Source of the DNA: a bacterium
GTDB lineage: Archaea; Nanobdellota; Nanobdellia; Pacearchaeales; GW2011-AR1
Reading direction: 5' to 3'
DNA: 5,088 nt
Assembly (NCBI GenBank): GCA_030588935.1
Contig: JAUUWR010000070.1
Span: 1-5,088 of the forward strand
The position numbers and the translations under genes are program-made. How positions within the stretch are numbered: the stretch's first letter is position 1; every line of letters starts with the position of its first letter. Positions 1 to 4,574 of the stretch are shown here, in pieces. The notes under the pieces were generated by a model. That model was not told where the DNA came from. It ran no database searches and saw nothing but the letters and a program-made list of their open reading frames with translations.

Positions 1-60
1 GAGCCTGAGCCTGAAGAAGAGCCAGAAGAAGAGCCTGAATCTGAACCCGAAACTGAAGAA
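1..60 (+). repeat. Glu/Pro low-complexity linker within the large surface protein
   Basis: The first 20 visible codons encode only Glu and Pro plus one Ser and one Thr, built from repeated GAG/GAA-CCT units such as EPEPEEEPEEEPESEPE. It probably continues upstream. Acidic Pro-rich stretches of this kind usually act as extended spacers between folded domains of surface proteins. Shorter Pro/Glu linkers recur later in the same protein, around bases 265-285, 445-468 and 574-594, between the Cys modules. Confidence 0.8.
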
Positions 61-2166
61 GCACCCACAACAGGCGAGGTTATTTTTGGATTTTTTAGAA
101 CATTATTATCAAAAGCGAGAATTACAGGAGCTGTTGTTGATGAAGGAGACGAAGTTGAATGTTCCTCTCTTGCAATAAGTATGTGGTGTCCTGATGAAAC
201 AACTCTCTGTCCTATGAAAACAGACGAACAAGGATGTTCAGTTTGGGATTGTGATTCTTGTGAACCTGAACCACCCCCTGAAAAGGAAATATGTTGTAAA
301 ATAACAATACAAGAACCATGTCCACTATGCCCTGGCTGTTACTGTCCTCCTCCAGAAGTAAGTTACAAGCAGATGTTAGAAACAGAATGTATTTCAGCTG
401 GTGGATCAGAAGGATCATATGAGATAGTAACTGATAAGTATTGTGAAGAACCTCCTCCTCCAGAAGAATGCACTCCAGGAGATGAAAGAACAATAACTTG
501 TAAATCAGGAGAACAAATAATAGACAAAATATGTGTTGATGGAGTATGGGAAGCAACTGGTGAGATATGTAAAGGGGAAGAGCCCCCAGAAGGATGTAGT
601 TCTGGTGAGAAGAAAACAAAACCTTGTAAAGAAAAACAAATAGTTGTTGCCATATGCGTTGATGGAATGTGGGAAGATACTGGTGAAAGATGTGAAGAGT
701 GGGAAGATGAAGACAGAAAAAGAAGAGCACAAGAATGTAAAGAATGGAGTAAAGAGGAATGTGAGAGAAGATATGTTCAACCTTGTTTACGTCCTTGTGT
801 TTTTAAGAAAGGTGGAGGAGAAGGAAATCTAGAAGATTGTAAGAAAACTTGTAAAGAAGAGCATAAAAATGAGATACAAGAATGTATAAATAGATGTTCT
901 GGAATTTGTGAGCAGGGAGAATGGTGTGAAATTGAATGGCCCCGAGAAGAGCGCAAAGAAGAAAAAGGAGTTTTCCAAACAGGAGGAAACTGCAGAACTT
1001 CCCAGGGAAGAACAGATGGATTTATCTGGTTCAACGGCTGGGGAGATCCCTTTGACAGAATCCAACCCTTAAAACACAAATATTATAAAAAAGAAGGGGA
1101 TTGGTGCAAGCATGATTTAGAAAACCTAATAAAACAAAGAATAGAATTTGAAAAAGGATTTAACCAGGAATTTGCAGTATGGTTTTTTGAAAAATATTTA
1201 GCTAATTCTGCAGAAGATTGGGAACAAGCAACATCTGGAATTTTTGAACTTTACTGGAGTAATGTTAATAATCAGAGAGAAATAGCTCATAGAATGACAT
1301 GCCTTGGAAAAAATGATATTAATGAAATAATGGATTATAATTTAATTAATATAAATTATGATACTGACTACGGAAGTTTAGAATACTGGGAAGAAGTAAA
1401 AAAAGTATCAATACCTGGGATAGATATAAAAGTTACAATTATCTCACCTTATATGAAAATTTGGGTTTTTCCTCCTAAAGAATTTGTGATATATGAAGCA
1501 AAGCAGGCAATGATAAATCATGAATTCCCTGGTTCGCCAGAAGAAAAAATGGAAAGAAAAAATCAAGAAGGCCCTACTGAAGAAGAAAAAAGAATGATCA
1601 GGCAGAATAAAAAATTTATGAATAAAATAAGAGAAATCACTGAAAAATATGGAGGCAGTTTAGATGCATCTGTTCAACTTGTTGATTATGAAACAAATGA
1701 TGTGGTATTTAATTTATTTGGAAAAGTTAATGAATATGATATCATAGTAATAGAACCAATGCTGCCAGAAGAAAATCCTGCAGAAGATGTAAAAATAGAA
1801 GTTGATTTTGCATTAGTTTATGAAATGATTTATGATACAGTAAAGGATATGGAAGGAGAAAGAATTGAATCTCCTCCATGGGACAGAAGAATGAGGCCAA
1901 TGCAGAAACTAAAACAAATTAAAGAAGGCATTAAAGCATTTTTCAAAATTAGAAAAATAATTAATTCTGCAAAATATACTCCGCCAGAAGCTAAAGAGGA
2001 TATTGAAAAATTGTTTAAGGAATTTCTCTGGATGATGATAAAATCAAAGGGGCTTAAAGGAGGAGGACCTCCAAGTGAAGAAGAAATTGAAGAAATAAAA
2101 GAAGCTGAAGAAAAAGGAGTTTGGGAAGCCAAAGAAGTCATAACTGGCGAGGTTATTCTTGGGTGA
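1..2166 (+). CDS. Large cysteine-rich, probably secreted or surface protein (5'-truncated by window edge)
   Basis: The frame is open from base 1 and ends at TGA 2164-2166, giving 721 visible residues. The true start lies upstream; the ATG at 181 is codon 61 and not a start. Order of parts: Glu/Pro linker (1-22); a segment with TGEVIFG (24-30) and ITGAVV (41-46); Cys-rich modules separated by Pro/Glu linkers (54-153); two copies of a four-Cys module (157-190, 199-231); a charged helical region with CX3C pairs (about 232-309); and a region with three cysteines that then becomes Cys-free up to the terminal ITGEVILG (714-721). About 35 cysteines, mostly in codons 54-309, suggest disulfide-bonded folding outside the cytoplasm. 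No membrane helix is visible in this part; a signal sequence would lie upstream of the window. I do not recognise a named family. Adhesion, envelope structure or surface binding are guesses. Coding status is very secure, function is not. Confidence 0.93.
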   Translation, partial: EPEPEEEPEEEPESEPETEEAPTTGEVIFGFFRTLLSKARITGAVVDEGDEVECSSLAISMWCPDETTLCPMKTDEQGCSVWDCDSCEPEPPPEKEICCKITIQEPCPLCPGCYCPPPEVSYKQMLETECISAGGSEGSYEIVTDKYCEEPPPPEECTPGDERTITCKSGEQIIDKICVDGVWEATGEICKGEEPPEGCSSGEKKTKPCKEKQIVVAICVDGMWEDTGERCEEWEDEDRKRRAQECKEWSKEECERRYVQPCLRPCVFKKGGGEGNLEDCKKTCKEEHKNEIQECINRCSGICEQGEWCEIEWPREERKEEKGVFQTGGNCRTSQGRTDGFIWFNGWGDPFDRIQPLKHKYYKKEGDWCKHDLENLIKQRIEFEKGFNQEFAVWFFEKYLANSAEDWEQATSGIFELYWSNVNNQREIAHRMTCLGKNDINEIMDYNLININYDTDYGSLEYWEEVKKVSIPGIDIKVTIISPYMKIWVFPPKEFVIYEAKQAMINHEFPGSPEEKMERKNQEGPTEEEKRMIRQNKKFMNKIREITEKYGGSLDASVQLVDYETNDVVFNLFGKVNEYDIIVIEPMLPEENPAEDVKIEVDFALVYEMIYDTVKDMEGERIESPPWDRRMRPMQKLKQIKEGIKAFFKIRKIINSAKYTPPEAKEDIEKLFKEFLWMMIKSKGLKGGGPPSEEEIEEIKEAEEKGVWEAKEVITGEVILG
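70..90 (+). other. TGEVIFG segment, first copy of a motif repeated at the protein C-terminus
   Basis: Codons 24-30 read T-G-E-V-I-F-G. The last eight residues of the same protein are ITGEVILG. The two sites share 12 identical bases, GGCGAGGTTATT, at 73-84 and 2146-2157. A looser relative, ITGAVV, follows at 121-138. The motif lies at the boundary between the acidic linker and the Cys-rich region. Its role is unknown; a processing or sorting signal, or a beta-strand used for docking, are possibilities. Confidence 0.55.
469..570 (+). repeat. Tandem four-cysteine module, copy 1 (34 codons)
   Basis: Codons 157-190 follow the spacing C-x9-C-x10-C-x11-C. The module begins CTPGDERT and ends with ICVDGVWEATGEIC. 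The second copy lies 24 bases downstream. The pattern C-x-x-G ... C-V-D-G-x-W-E-x-T-G-E-x-C is typical of small disulfide-stabilised extracellular modules, and the second half loosely recalls the C..DG.W....C ending of sushi-type modules. That similarity may be convergent. Confidence 0.8.
595..693 (+). repeat. Tandem four-cysteine module, copy 2 (33 codons)
   Basis: Codons 199-231 follow C-x9-C-x9-C-x11-C, one residue shorter than copy 1 in the second gap. It begins CSSGEKKT and ends with ICVDGMWEDTGERC. The ICVDG-x-WE-x-TGE core is shared with copy 1 at both protein and DNA level, which supports internal duplication. The two copies are joined by an eight-residue linker, KGEEPPEG. Confidence 0.8.
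784..909 (+). other. Helical region with repeated CX3C pairs (twin CX3C)
   Basis: Within the large surface protein, cysteines at codons 262/266, 280/284, 295/299 and 299/303 are each spaced C-x3-C. The pairs 280/284 and 295/299 are separated by ten residues rich in Glu and Lys. The surrounding sequence is highly charged and predicted by eye to be helical. A twin CX3C arrangement can staple two antiparallel helices with two disulfides, as in the small mitochondrial Tim proteins. Homology to those is not implied. Confidence 0.6.
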
Positions 2167-2184
2167 TTTTTCTAATATTATTTT
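2167..2184 (+). terminator. Possible T-rich archaeal terminator after the large surface protein gene
   Basis: A run of five T directly follows the stop codon, and a second run of four T lies at 2181-2184. Archaeal RNA polymerase often terminates at T-tracts without a hairpin. The next gene has its own TATA box at 2199, so transcription of the upstream gene plausibly ends here. Evidence is only base composition and context. Confidence 0.35.
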
Positions 2185-2198
2185 ATAATATCTAAATG

Positions 2199-2206
2199 TT
2201 TAAATA
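2199..2206 (+). promoter_or_regulatory. Archaeal TATA box (TTTAAATA) for the gene at 2228
   Basis: TTTAAATA starts 29 bases before the ATG at 2228. Archaeal transcription normally begins about 25 bases after the box centre, which puts the start at or next to the ATG and predicts a leaderless mRNA. No Shine-Dalgarno sequence is present between box and ATG, in agreement. Confidence 0.65.
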
Positions 2207-2227
2207 CAAAAGAATTCGACAACCAGT

Positions 2228-2608
2228 ATGAAAAGACTTATAGCTATAGGTAGATTAGGAAGAGATCATGAATGGGTTTGTGGATATTTATCTGCTTTAA
2301 ATGATGAGAATATAATTTCTGATTTTCATTGTTATACACATCCTTTAAATGAAGCGCAAAAAAAAGAATTAAAAGAAAAAGCAAACCATGATGGAATAGT
2401 GGCAATGTTTTTAGCTAAGAATTATTCCTTCAAAAGAGGAGAGAAAGTTGAAACCTTATTCCCTTCTGATGAAACGATTCTTTATTCTATAGATCTCCAG
2501 CCTTCCAACCAAATAGAGACTAAAGAAAGCTTAGAGAAATTTATGGGTTGGCCAGAGAAAGGATGTGTTACAAGAGATTGGTATTTAGACCATAGGTGGA
2601 TTGAATAA
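2228..2608 (+). CDS. Hypothetical protein, 126 residues, probably cytoplasmic
   Basis: I do not recognise this protein. It opens with a hydrophobic strand-like segment, MKRLIAIGRLGRD, followed by a probable helix (about 14-28), a short strand around SDFHCYTHP (31-39), a charged helix (40-53) and another hydrophobic strand (55-62). That alternation suggests a small alpha/beta fold. The C-terminal third contains PSDET, a Trp-Pro, and ends RDWYLDHRWIE. There is no signal peptide or membrane helix, so it should be cytoplasmic. The start is well supported by a TATA box 29 bases upstream, and there is no better upstream ATG. It stands alone: 61 bases follow the upstream gene and 197 non-coding bases follow it. 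Codon use matches its neighbours. A binding or enzymatic role cannot be assigned. Confidence 0.82.
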   Translation: MKRLIAIGRLGRDHEWVCGYLSALNDENIISDFHCYTHPLNEAQKKELKEKANHDGIVAMFLAKNYSFKRGEKVETLFPSDETILYSIDLQPSNQIETKESLEKFMGWPEKGCVTRDWYLDHRWIE

Positions 2609-2776
2609 CACCTAATTTATTCTATGTTATTAATATCAATAGCTTTACAAAAATATAAGTTCGAGAGATGAGAAGATTGAAATGCAAGAGATGAACATAT
2701 AAGCGCTAAATAAATCACCACCTAATTATCCAATCTAAGATTCCAGTATAAAATAATATGGATAAAAAAATAAAAA
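2609..2776. other. Non-coding spacer before the small membrane-protein gene
   Basis: No convincing gene is present. It holds two short direct repeats, CACCTAATT at 2609-2617 and 2719-2727 and AGAGATGA at 2664-2671 and 2687-2694. A TATA-like AATATAAG lies at about 2651-2659. The spacer ends in the first copy of a bipartite repeat (2736-2791), which runs into the promoter of the next gene. A short untranslated RNA from the 2650 box is possible but unsupported. Confidence 0.5.
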
Positions 2777-2791
2777 TATAAAAACCCTTTT
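2736..2791 (+). repeat. Bipartite intergenic repeat, copy A
   Basis: Two blocks, TAAGATTCCAGTA (2736-2748) and ATAAAAACCCTTTT (2778-2791), recur in the same order and orientation at 3207-3240. The second block is identical over 14 bases; the first differs by one inserted A. In this copy 29 bases separate the blocks, against six in copy B. The second block overlaps the TATA box of the membrane-protein gene, so the repeat may be a duplicated promoter region. Confidence 0.55.
2777..2784 (+). promoter_or_regulatory. Archaeal TATA box (TATAAAAA) for the gene at 2806
   Basis: TATAAAAA starts 29 bases before the ATG at 2806, matching the spacing at 2199 and 3772. An A-rich stretch directly upstream could serve as the TFB recognition element. 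No Shine-Dalgarno sequence precedes the ATG, so a leaderless or nearly leaderless mRNA is predicted. Confidence 0.6.
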
Positions 2792-2805
2792 TTCTTATAA
2801 TAATC

Positions 2806-3039
2806 ATGAAAAAACAAAAAAGAGATGAAAAAATAAAACAATACTTCAAAATGATGGTTTTTGGCTTTATTCTAGTATTTCAAAATATTGTTTTTGCCGG
2901 ATTAAATATTATCGCTCCAAGTGAGTATTATTGGGATTGGTCATATAACACTTCAGGCATGATAGCAGTTATTGGGTCAACAATTACAATAATTGGTCTT
3001 ATTTTCCTCCATAAAGAAATTAAAAAGAGGAATAGTTAA
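2806..3039 (+). CDS. Small membrane protein with two transmembrane helices, 77 residues
   Basis: The N-terminus is strongly basic (MKKQKRDEKIKQYFK). It is followed by a hydrophobic helix at about residues 16-36, a polar aromatic loop rich in Tyr and Trp (about 37-51, SEYYWDWSYN), a second hydrophobic helix (about 52-69), and a basic tail, KEIKKRNS. By the positive-inside rule both ends should face the cytoplasm and the aromatic loop the outside, forming a helical hairpin. The sequence VFAG near the end of helix 1 could be a signal-peptidase site, but the second helix makes a plain hairpin more likely. No named family is recognised. The gene is isolated, with its own TATA box, and is flanked by the two copies of a bipartite intergenic repeat. 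Short two-helix proteins can be toxins, regulators or complex subunits; nothing here decides. Confidence 0.75.
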   Translation: MKKQKRDEKIKQYFKMMVFGFILVFQNIVFAGLNIIAPSEYYWDWSYNTSGMIAVIGSTITIIGLIFLHKEIKKRNS

Positions 3040-3206
3040 TTCTAAAAACTAAAATCAAAAGAAGAAAAGATGCTAATAACTATAGCATCAATGGTAAATG
3101 TCTTCGCGAATTATAGTTATTATAATGACGACAACTATATAAACTTTTATAAAAAGCTTAAGCACAAAAGAACACAAGCAAACTCATCAACCAAGCTTAA
3201 TATTTA
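3040..3206. other. Non-coding spacer rich in inverted repeats
   Basis: No convincing gene. Dyads present: GATGCTA/TAGCATC (3069-3089), an 11-base pair TAATAACTATA/TATAGTTATTA (3074-3122), the palindrome TTCGCGAA (3103-3110), the imperfect palindrome GTTATTATAATGAC (3116-3129) and the palindrome GCTTAAGC (3156-3163). AAGCTTAA occurs twice, at 3154-3161 and 3193-3200. A TATA-like CTATATAAAC lies at 3135-3144. Confidence 0.5.
3069..3122 (+). ncRNA. Candidate structured RNA element with two mutually exclusive stems or a pseudoknot
   Basis: GATGCTA (3069-3075) pairs with TAGCATC (3083-3089), leaving the seven-base loop ATAACTA. That loop and its flanks are also complementary to a downstream stretch: TAATAACTATA (3074-3084) with TATAGTTATTA (3112-3122). 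The loop alone pairs with TAGTTAT at 3114-3120, which would give a pseudoknot; full use of the 11-base pairing would instead open the first hairpin. The element lies 30 bases after the membrane-protein stop codon, so it could be part of that mRNA's tail. It is AT-rich, so chance must be considered, and at DNA level it could be an operator instead. Confidence 0.25.
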
Positions 3207-3240
3207 TAAGAATTCCAGTAAATAACATAAAAACCCTTTT
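3207..3240 (+). repeat. Bipartite intergenic repeat, copy B
   Basis: TAAGAATTCCAGTA (3207-3220) and ATAAAAACCCTTTT (3227-3240) match copy A at 2736-2791, with a shorter gap between the blocks. The two copies lie on either side of the small membrane-protein gene in direct orientation. Here the TATA-like ATAAAAAC starts 58 bases before the next ATG, so it would yield a transcript with a leader of roughly 30 bases if used, unlike the box at 3255. Confidence 0.55.
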
Positions 3241-3254
3241 CCCACCACACAAAT

Positions 3255-3263
3255 TATTAAAAA
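3255..3263 (+). promoter_or_regulatory. Probable archaeal TATA box (TATTAAAAA) for the gene at 3285
   Basis: TATTAAAAA starts 30 bases before the ATG at 3285, in line with the other promoters here, and predicts a leaderless mRNA. The surrounding DNA is so AT-rich that the match is less distinctive than at 2199. An alternative start of transcription could come from the repeat copy at 3227. Confidence 0.45.
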
Positions 3264-3284
3264 CAAACAAAATATTAAATTTCT

Positions 3285-3740
3285 ATGCCAAAAGAACGAG
3301 CCGAATTGTTATTATATCAAGGACATTGCCATTCAGATGGATGTCCTGAGTGTCAATTTGGTTGGGGGGAGACTCATCCATTCAATGAAGAAATAAAAGA
3401 TTTTAGAGAAACTTTTAATCGTGCTATGAAAACTGTGCAAAAATACTTTTCTTATGATTGGGGTACTATAATTGATGATTTAGAAGGAATAGTTAAAACA
3501 GAAAAAGAAGCTAGTGAACTAATTAGTTTTGCTGAACAAAACATTGAAGGAGCAGAAGGAATCATTCAATTAATACAGTGTTATCATGGAAGGATACTAT
3601 TTAAGAGAAAAATCATATTTCCAAAATGGAAATATGGACAAGAAAAAGATTTAATTAAGAAGTTAAAAGATTCTGGATTAAAGAGCATCTCAAAAACTTC
3701 AGATTTTATTCTAGAGCATAATCTAAAAACTTATTGTTGA
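3285..3740 (+). CDS. Hypothetical protein with N-terminal Cys/His cluster, 151 residues
   Basis: I do not recognise this family. Near the N-terminus lies H14-C15-H16, then C20-P-E-C23 and H31, a spacing that could hold a zinc ion or another metal. The segment continues QFGWGETHPF. Residues about 34-130 are mostly helical by eye: a charged helix with KDFRETFNRAMKTVQKYF, an acidic segment around DDLEGIVKTEKEASELISFAEQ, and a helix with IIQLIQCYHGRILFKRKI. The C-terminal part, KKLKDSGLKSIS, is basic, and the chain ends in Cys. There is no signal peptide or membrane helix, so it is probably cytoplasmic. The start is supported by a box 30 bases upstream. Its neighbours are a small membrane protein and a nuclease, each with its own promoter, so they give little help on function. 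Confidence 0.8.
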   Translation: MPKERAELLLYQGHCHSDGCPECQFGWGETHPFNEEIKDFRETFNRAMKTVQKYFSYDWGTIIDDLEGIVKTEKEASELISFAEQNIEGAEGIIQLIQCYHGRILFKRKIIFPKWKYGQEKDLIKKLKDSGLKSISKTSDFILEHNLKTYC

Positions 3741-3758
3741 GACTTTGTGCAAAGTTTT
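3740..3758 (+). terminator. Possible hairpin plus T-run terminator after the 151-residue protein
   Basis: ACTTT (3742-3746) pairs with AAAGT (3751-3755) around a GTGC loop. The stem can extend by a G-U pair (3741/3756) and an A-T pair (3740/3757). It is followed directly by Ts and overlaps the end of the stop codon. The stem is weak, but its position just after the gene and before the promoter at 3772 fits a terminator. Confidence 0.35.
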
Positions 3759-3771
3759 AGAATATAAAAAC

Positions 3772-3779
3772 TTAAATAT
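3772..3779 (+). promoter_or_regulatory. Archaeal TATA box (TTAAATAT) for the nuclease gene
   Basis: TTAAATAT starts 28 bases before the ATG at 3800 and is preceded by AAAAAC, a plausible TFB-recognition stretch. A second AT-rich box, ATATAAAA, lies at 3762-3769 but would start transcription too far upstream to be leaderless. No Shine-Dalgarno sequence precedes the ATG. Confidence 0.62.
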
Positions 3780-3799
3780 TCCTTGTTCTAAAACAATAA

Positions 3800-4507
3800 A
3801 TGAAACAACAAGACAAAATAATCATAGCAATTATTTTAGCAGGATTGATAATTTCAATATCTATATTCTTAGTATTCAACTCAATTTTAACAGGAAGAAT
3901 TATTAATGAAGTAGACAAACCAGTTCTCACTATAATCCCAGAACCAGAATATGCAACAATAACCAGAGTAATTGACGGCGATACTCTAGAAATTGATACA
4001 GGAGAACGAGTCAGATTAGTCTGCATAGATGCTCCTGAAAGAGGAGAAAAAGGATATAGTGAAGCAAAAGAATTTTTAGAAGATTTGGTTTTAAACAAAG
4101 AGGTAAAACTTCAGAGAGATATTACTGACAAAGATAAATATGACAGGCTTTTAAGATATATTTACACAAAAGAGGGAACTTTTGTAGATGAATTAATGGT
4201 TCTTGAAGGTCACGCACAAGCTTATGTTTATGAGCCAGACACAAGATTATGCCCGCAAATAATCGAAGCTGAAAACATTGCTAAAAAAAAAGACAAAGGA
4301 ATCTGGCCATATAAAACTGGCGACCCTTGCCTTGATTTAGGCTGTCCAAAAGGAACAATCTATGTCGGAAGCATAAACTCAGATAAATATCATGATTGTG
4401 ATTGCAGACATGCAAAAAACATCGCAGAAAAAAATCTAAATTGCTTTATCTCCAGAGATGATGCTAAGAGGCAGGATTATGTTGGGTGTAAGAAGTGTCG
4501 GGGGTGA
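3800..4507 (+). CDS. Membrane-anchored staphylococcal-nuclease-family enzyme with C-terminal Ada-like zinc-binding tail
   Basis: Hydrolyses DNA and/or RNA phosphodiester bonds with Ca2+ in the SNase (thermonuclease) family. Residues 7-30 form one hydrophobic helix after a short MKQQDK, so it is a signal anchor or signal peptide, and LTGRII (30-35) follows. The SNase domain spans about 52-171. Residues equivalent to S. aureus Asp21, Arg35, Asp40, Glu43 and Arg87 are all present: D61 in VIDGDT, R72, D77 and E80 in VRLVCIDAPE, and R116 in DKYDR. The loop after E80 is shorter than in the staphylococcal enzyme. Residues 177-233 form a Cys-rich tail with YVGS-x3-DKYH, CDCRHAKNI and CKKC, resembling the Ada-type zinc-binding domain often found at the end of SNase proteins. 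The catalytic part should be outside the cytoplasm, where it could degrade or scavenge external nucleic acid. A TATA box 28 bases upstream supports the start. Family assignment is strong, location good, biological role inferred. Confidence 0.93.
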   Translation: MKQQDKIIIAIILAGLIISISIFLVFNSILTGRIINEVDKPVLTIIPEPEYATITRVIDGDTLEIDTGERVRLVCIDAPERGEKGYSEAKEFLEDLVLNKEVKLQRDITDKDKYDRLLRYIYTKEGTFVDELMVLEGHAQAYVYEPDTRLCPQIIEAENIAKKKDKGIWPYKTGDPCLDLGCPKGTIYVGSINSDKYHDCDCRHAKNIAEKNLNCFISRDDAKRQDYVGCKKCRG

Positions 4508-4543
4508 TGGGTGGTTTTCTATAGTTCTTGAGTGCAATAATTG

Positions 4544-4552
4544 TTAAAAATA
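4544..4552 (+). promoter_or_regulatory. Probable archaeal TATA box (TTAAAAATA) for the gene at 4575
   Basis: TTAAAAATA starts 31 bases before the ATG at 4575, consistent with the other promoters and with a near-leaderless mRNA. The spacer after the nuclease stop is only 67 bases and has no Shine-Dalgarno sequence before the ATG. Confidence 0.5.
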
Positions 4553-4574
4553 TGTTTTTATTCTGAATATATTA

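Noticed and set aside
181..183. ATG as the start of the large surface protein
   Set aside because: The same frame is open for all 60 codons upstream to base 1, with clear protein-like content (Glu/Pro linker, TGEVIFG). No TATA box sits 28-31 bases before it in non-coding DNA.
212..1079. Several open frames on the - strand, up to 172 codons, opposite the large surface protein gene
   Set aside because: They are antisense to a clearly coding frame, and their Phe/Leu/Ser/His-rich products mirror the Glu/Lys/Arg-rich sense strand. Nothing independent supports them.
2651..2670. AAATATAAGTTCGAGAG, recalling a TATA box followed by a tRNA T-loop (GTTCGA)
   Set aside because: No acceptor, D or anticodon stems can be found around it and the region is too AT-rich for a tRNA.
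3070..3225. A 51-codon + strand open frame beginning ATG CTA ATA ACT and ending TAA
   Set aside because: Its composition (Asn, Tyr, Lys, Ser rich; no Glu, no Gly) and codon use are unlike the real genes here, it spans several inverted repeats and part of repeat copy B, and no good box lies at the usual 28-31 bases upstream. Chance open frames of this length are expected in AT-rich DNA.
3772..4098. A 108-codon - strand open frame opposite the nuclease N-terminus
   Set aside because: The sense frame encodes a complete SNase domain with all active-site residues; the antisense product resembles nothing and lacks its own promoter.
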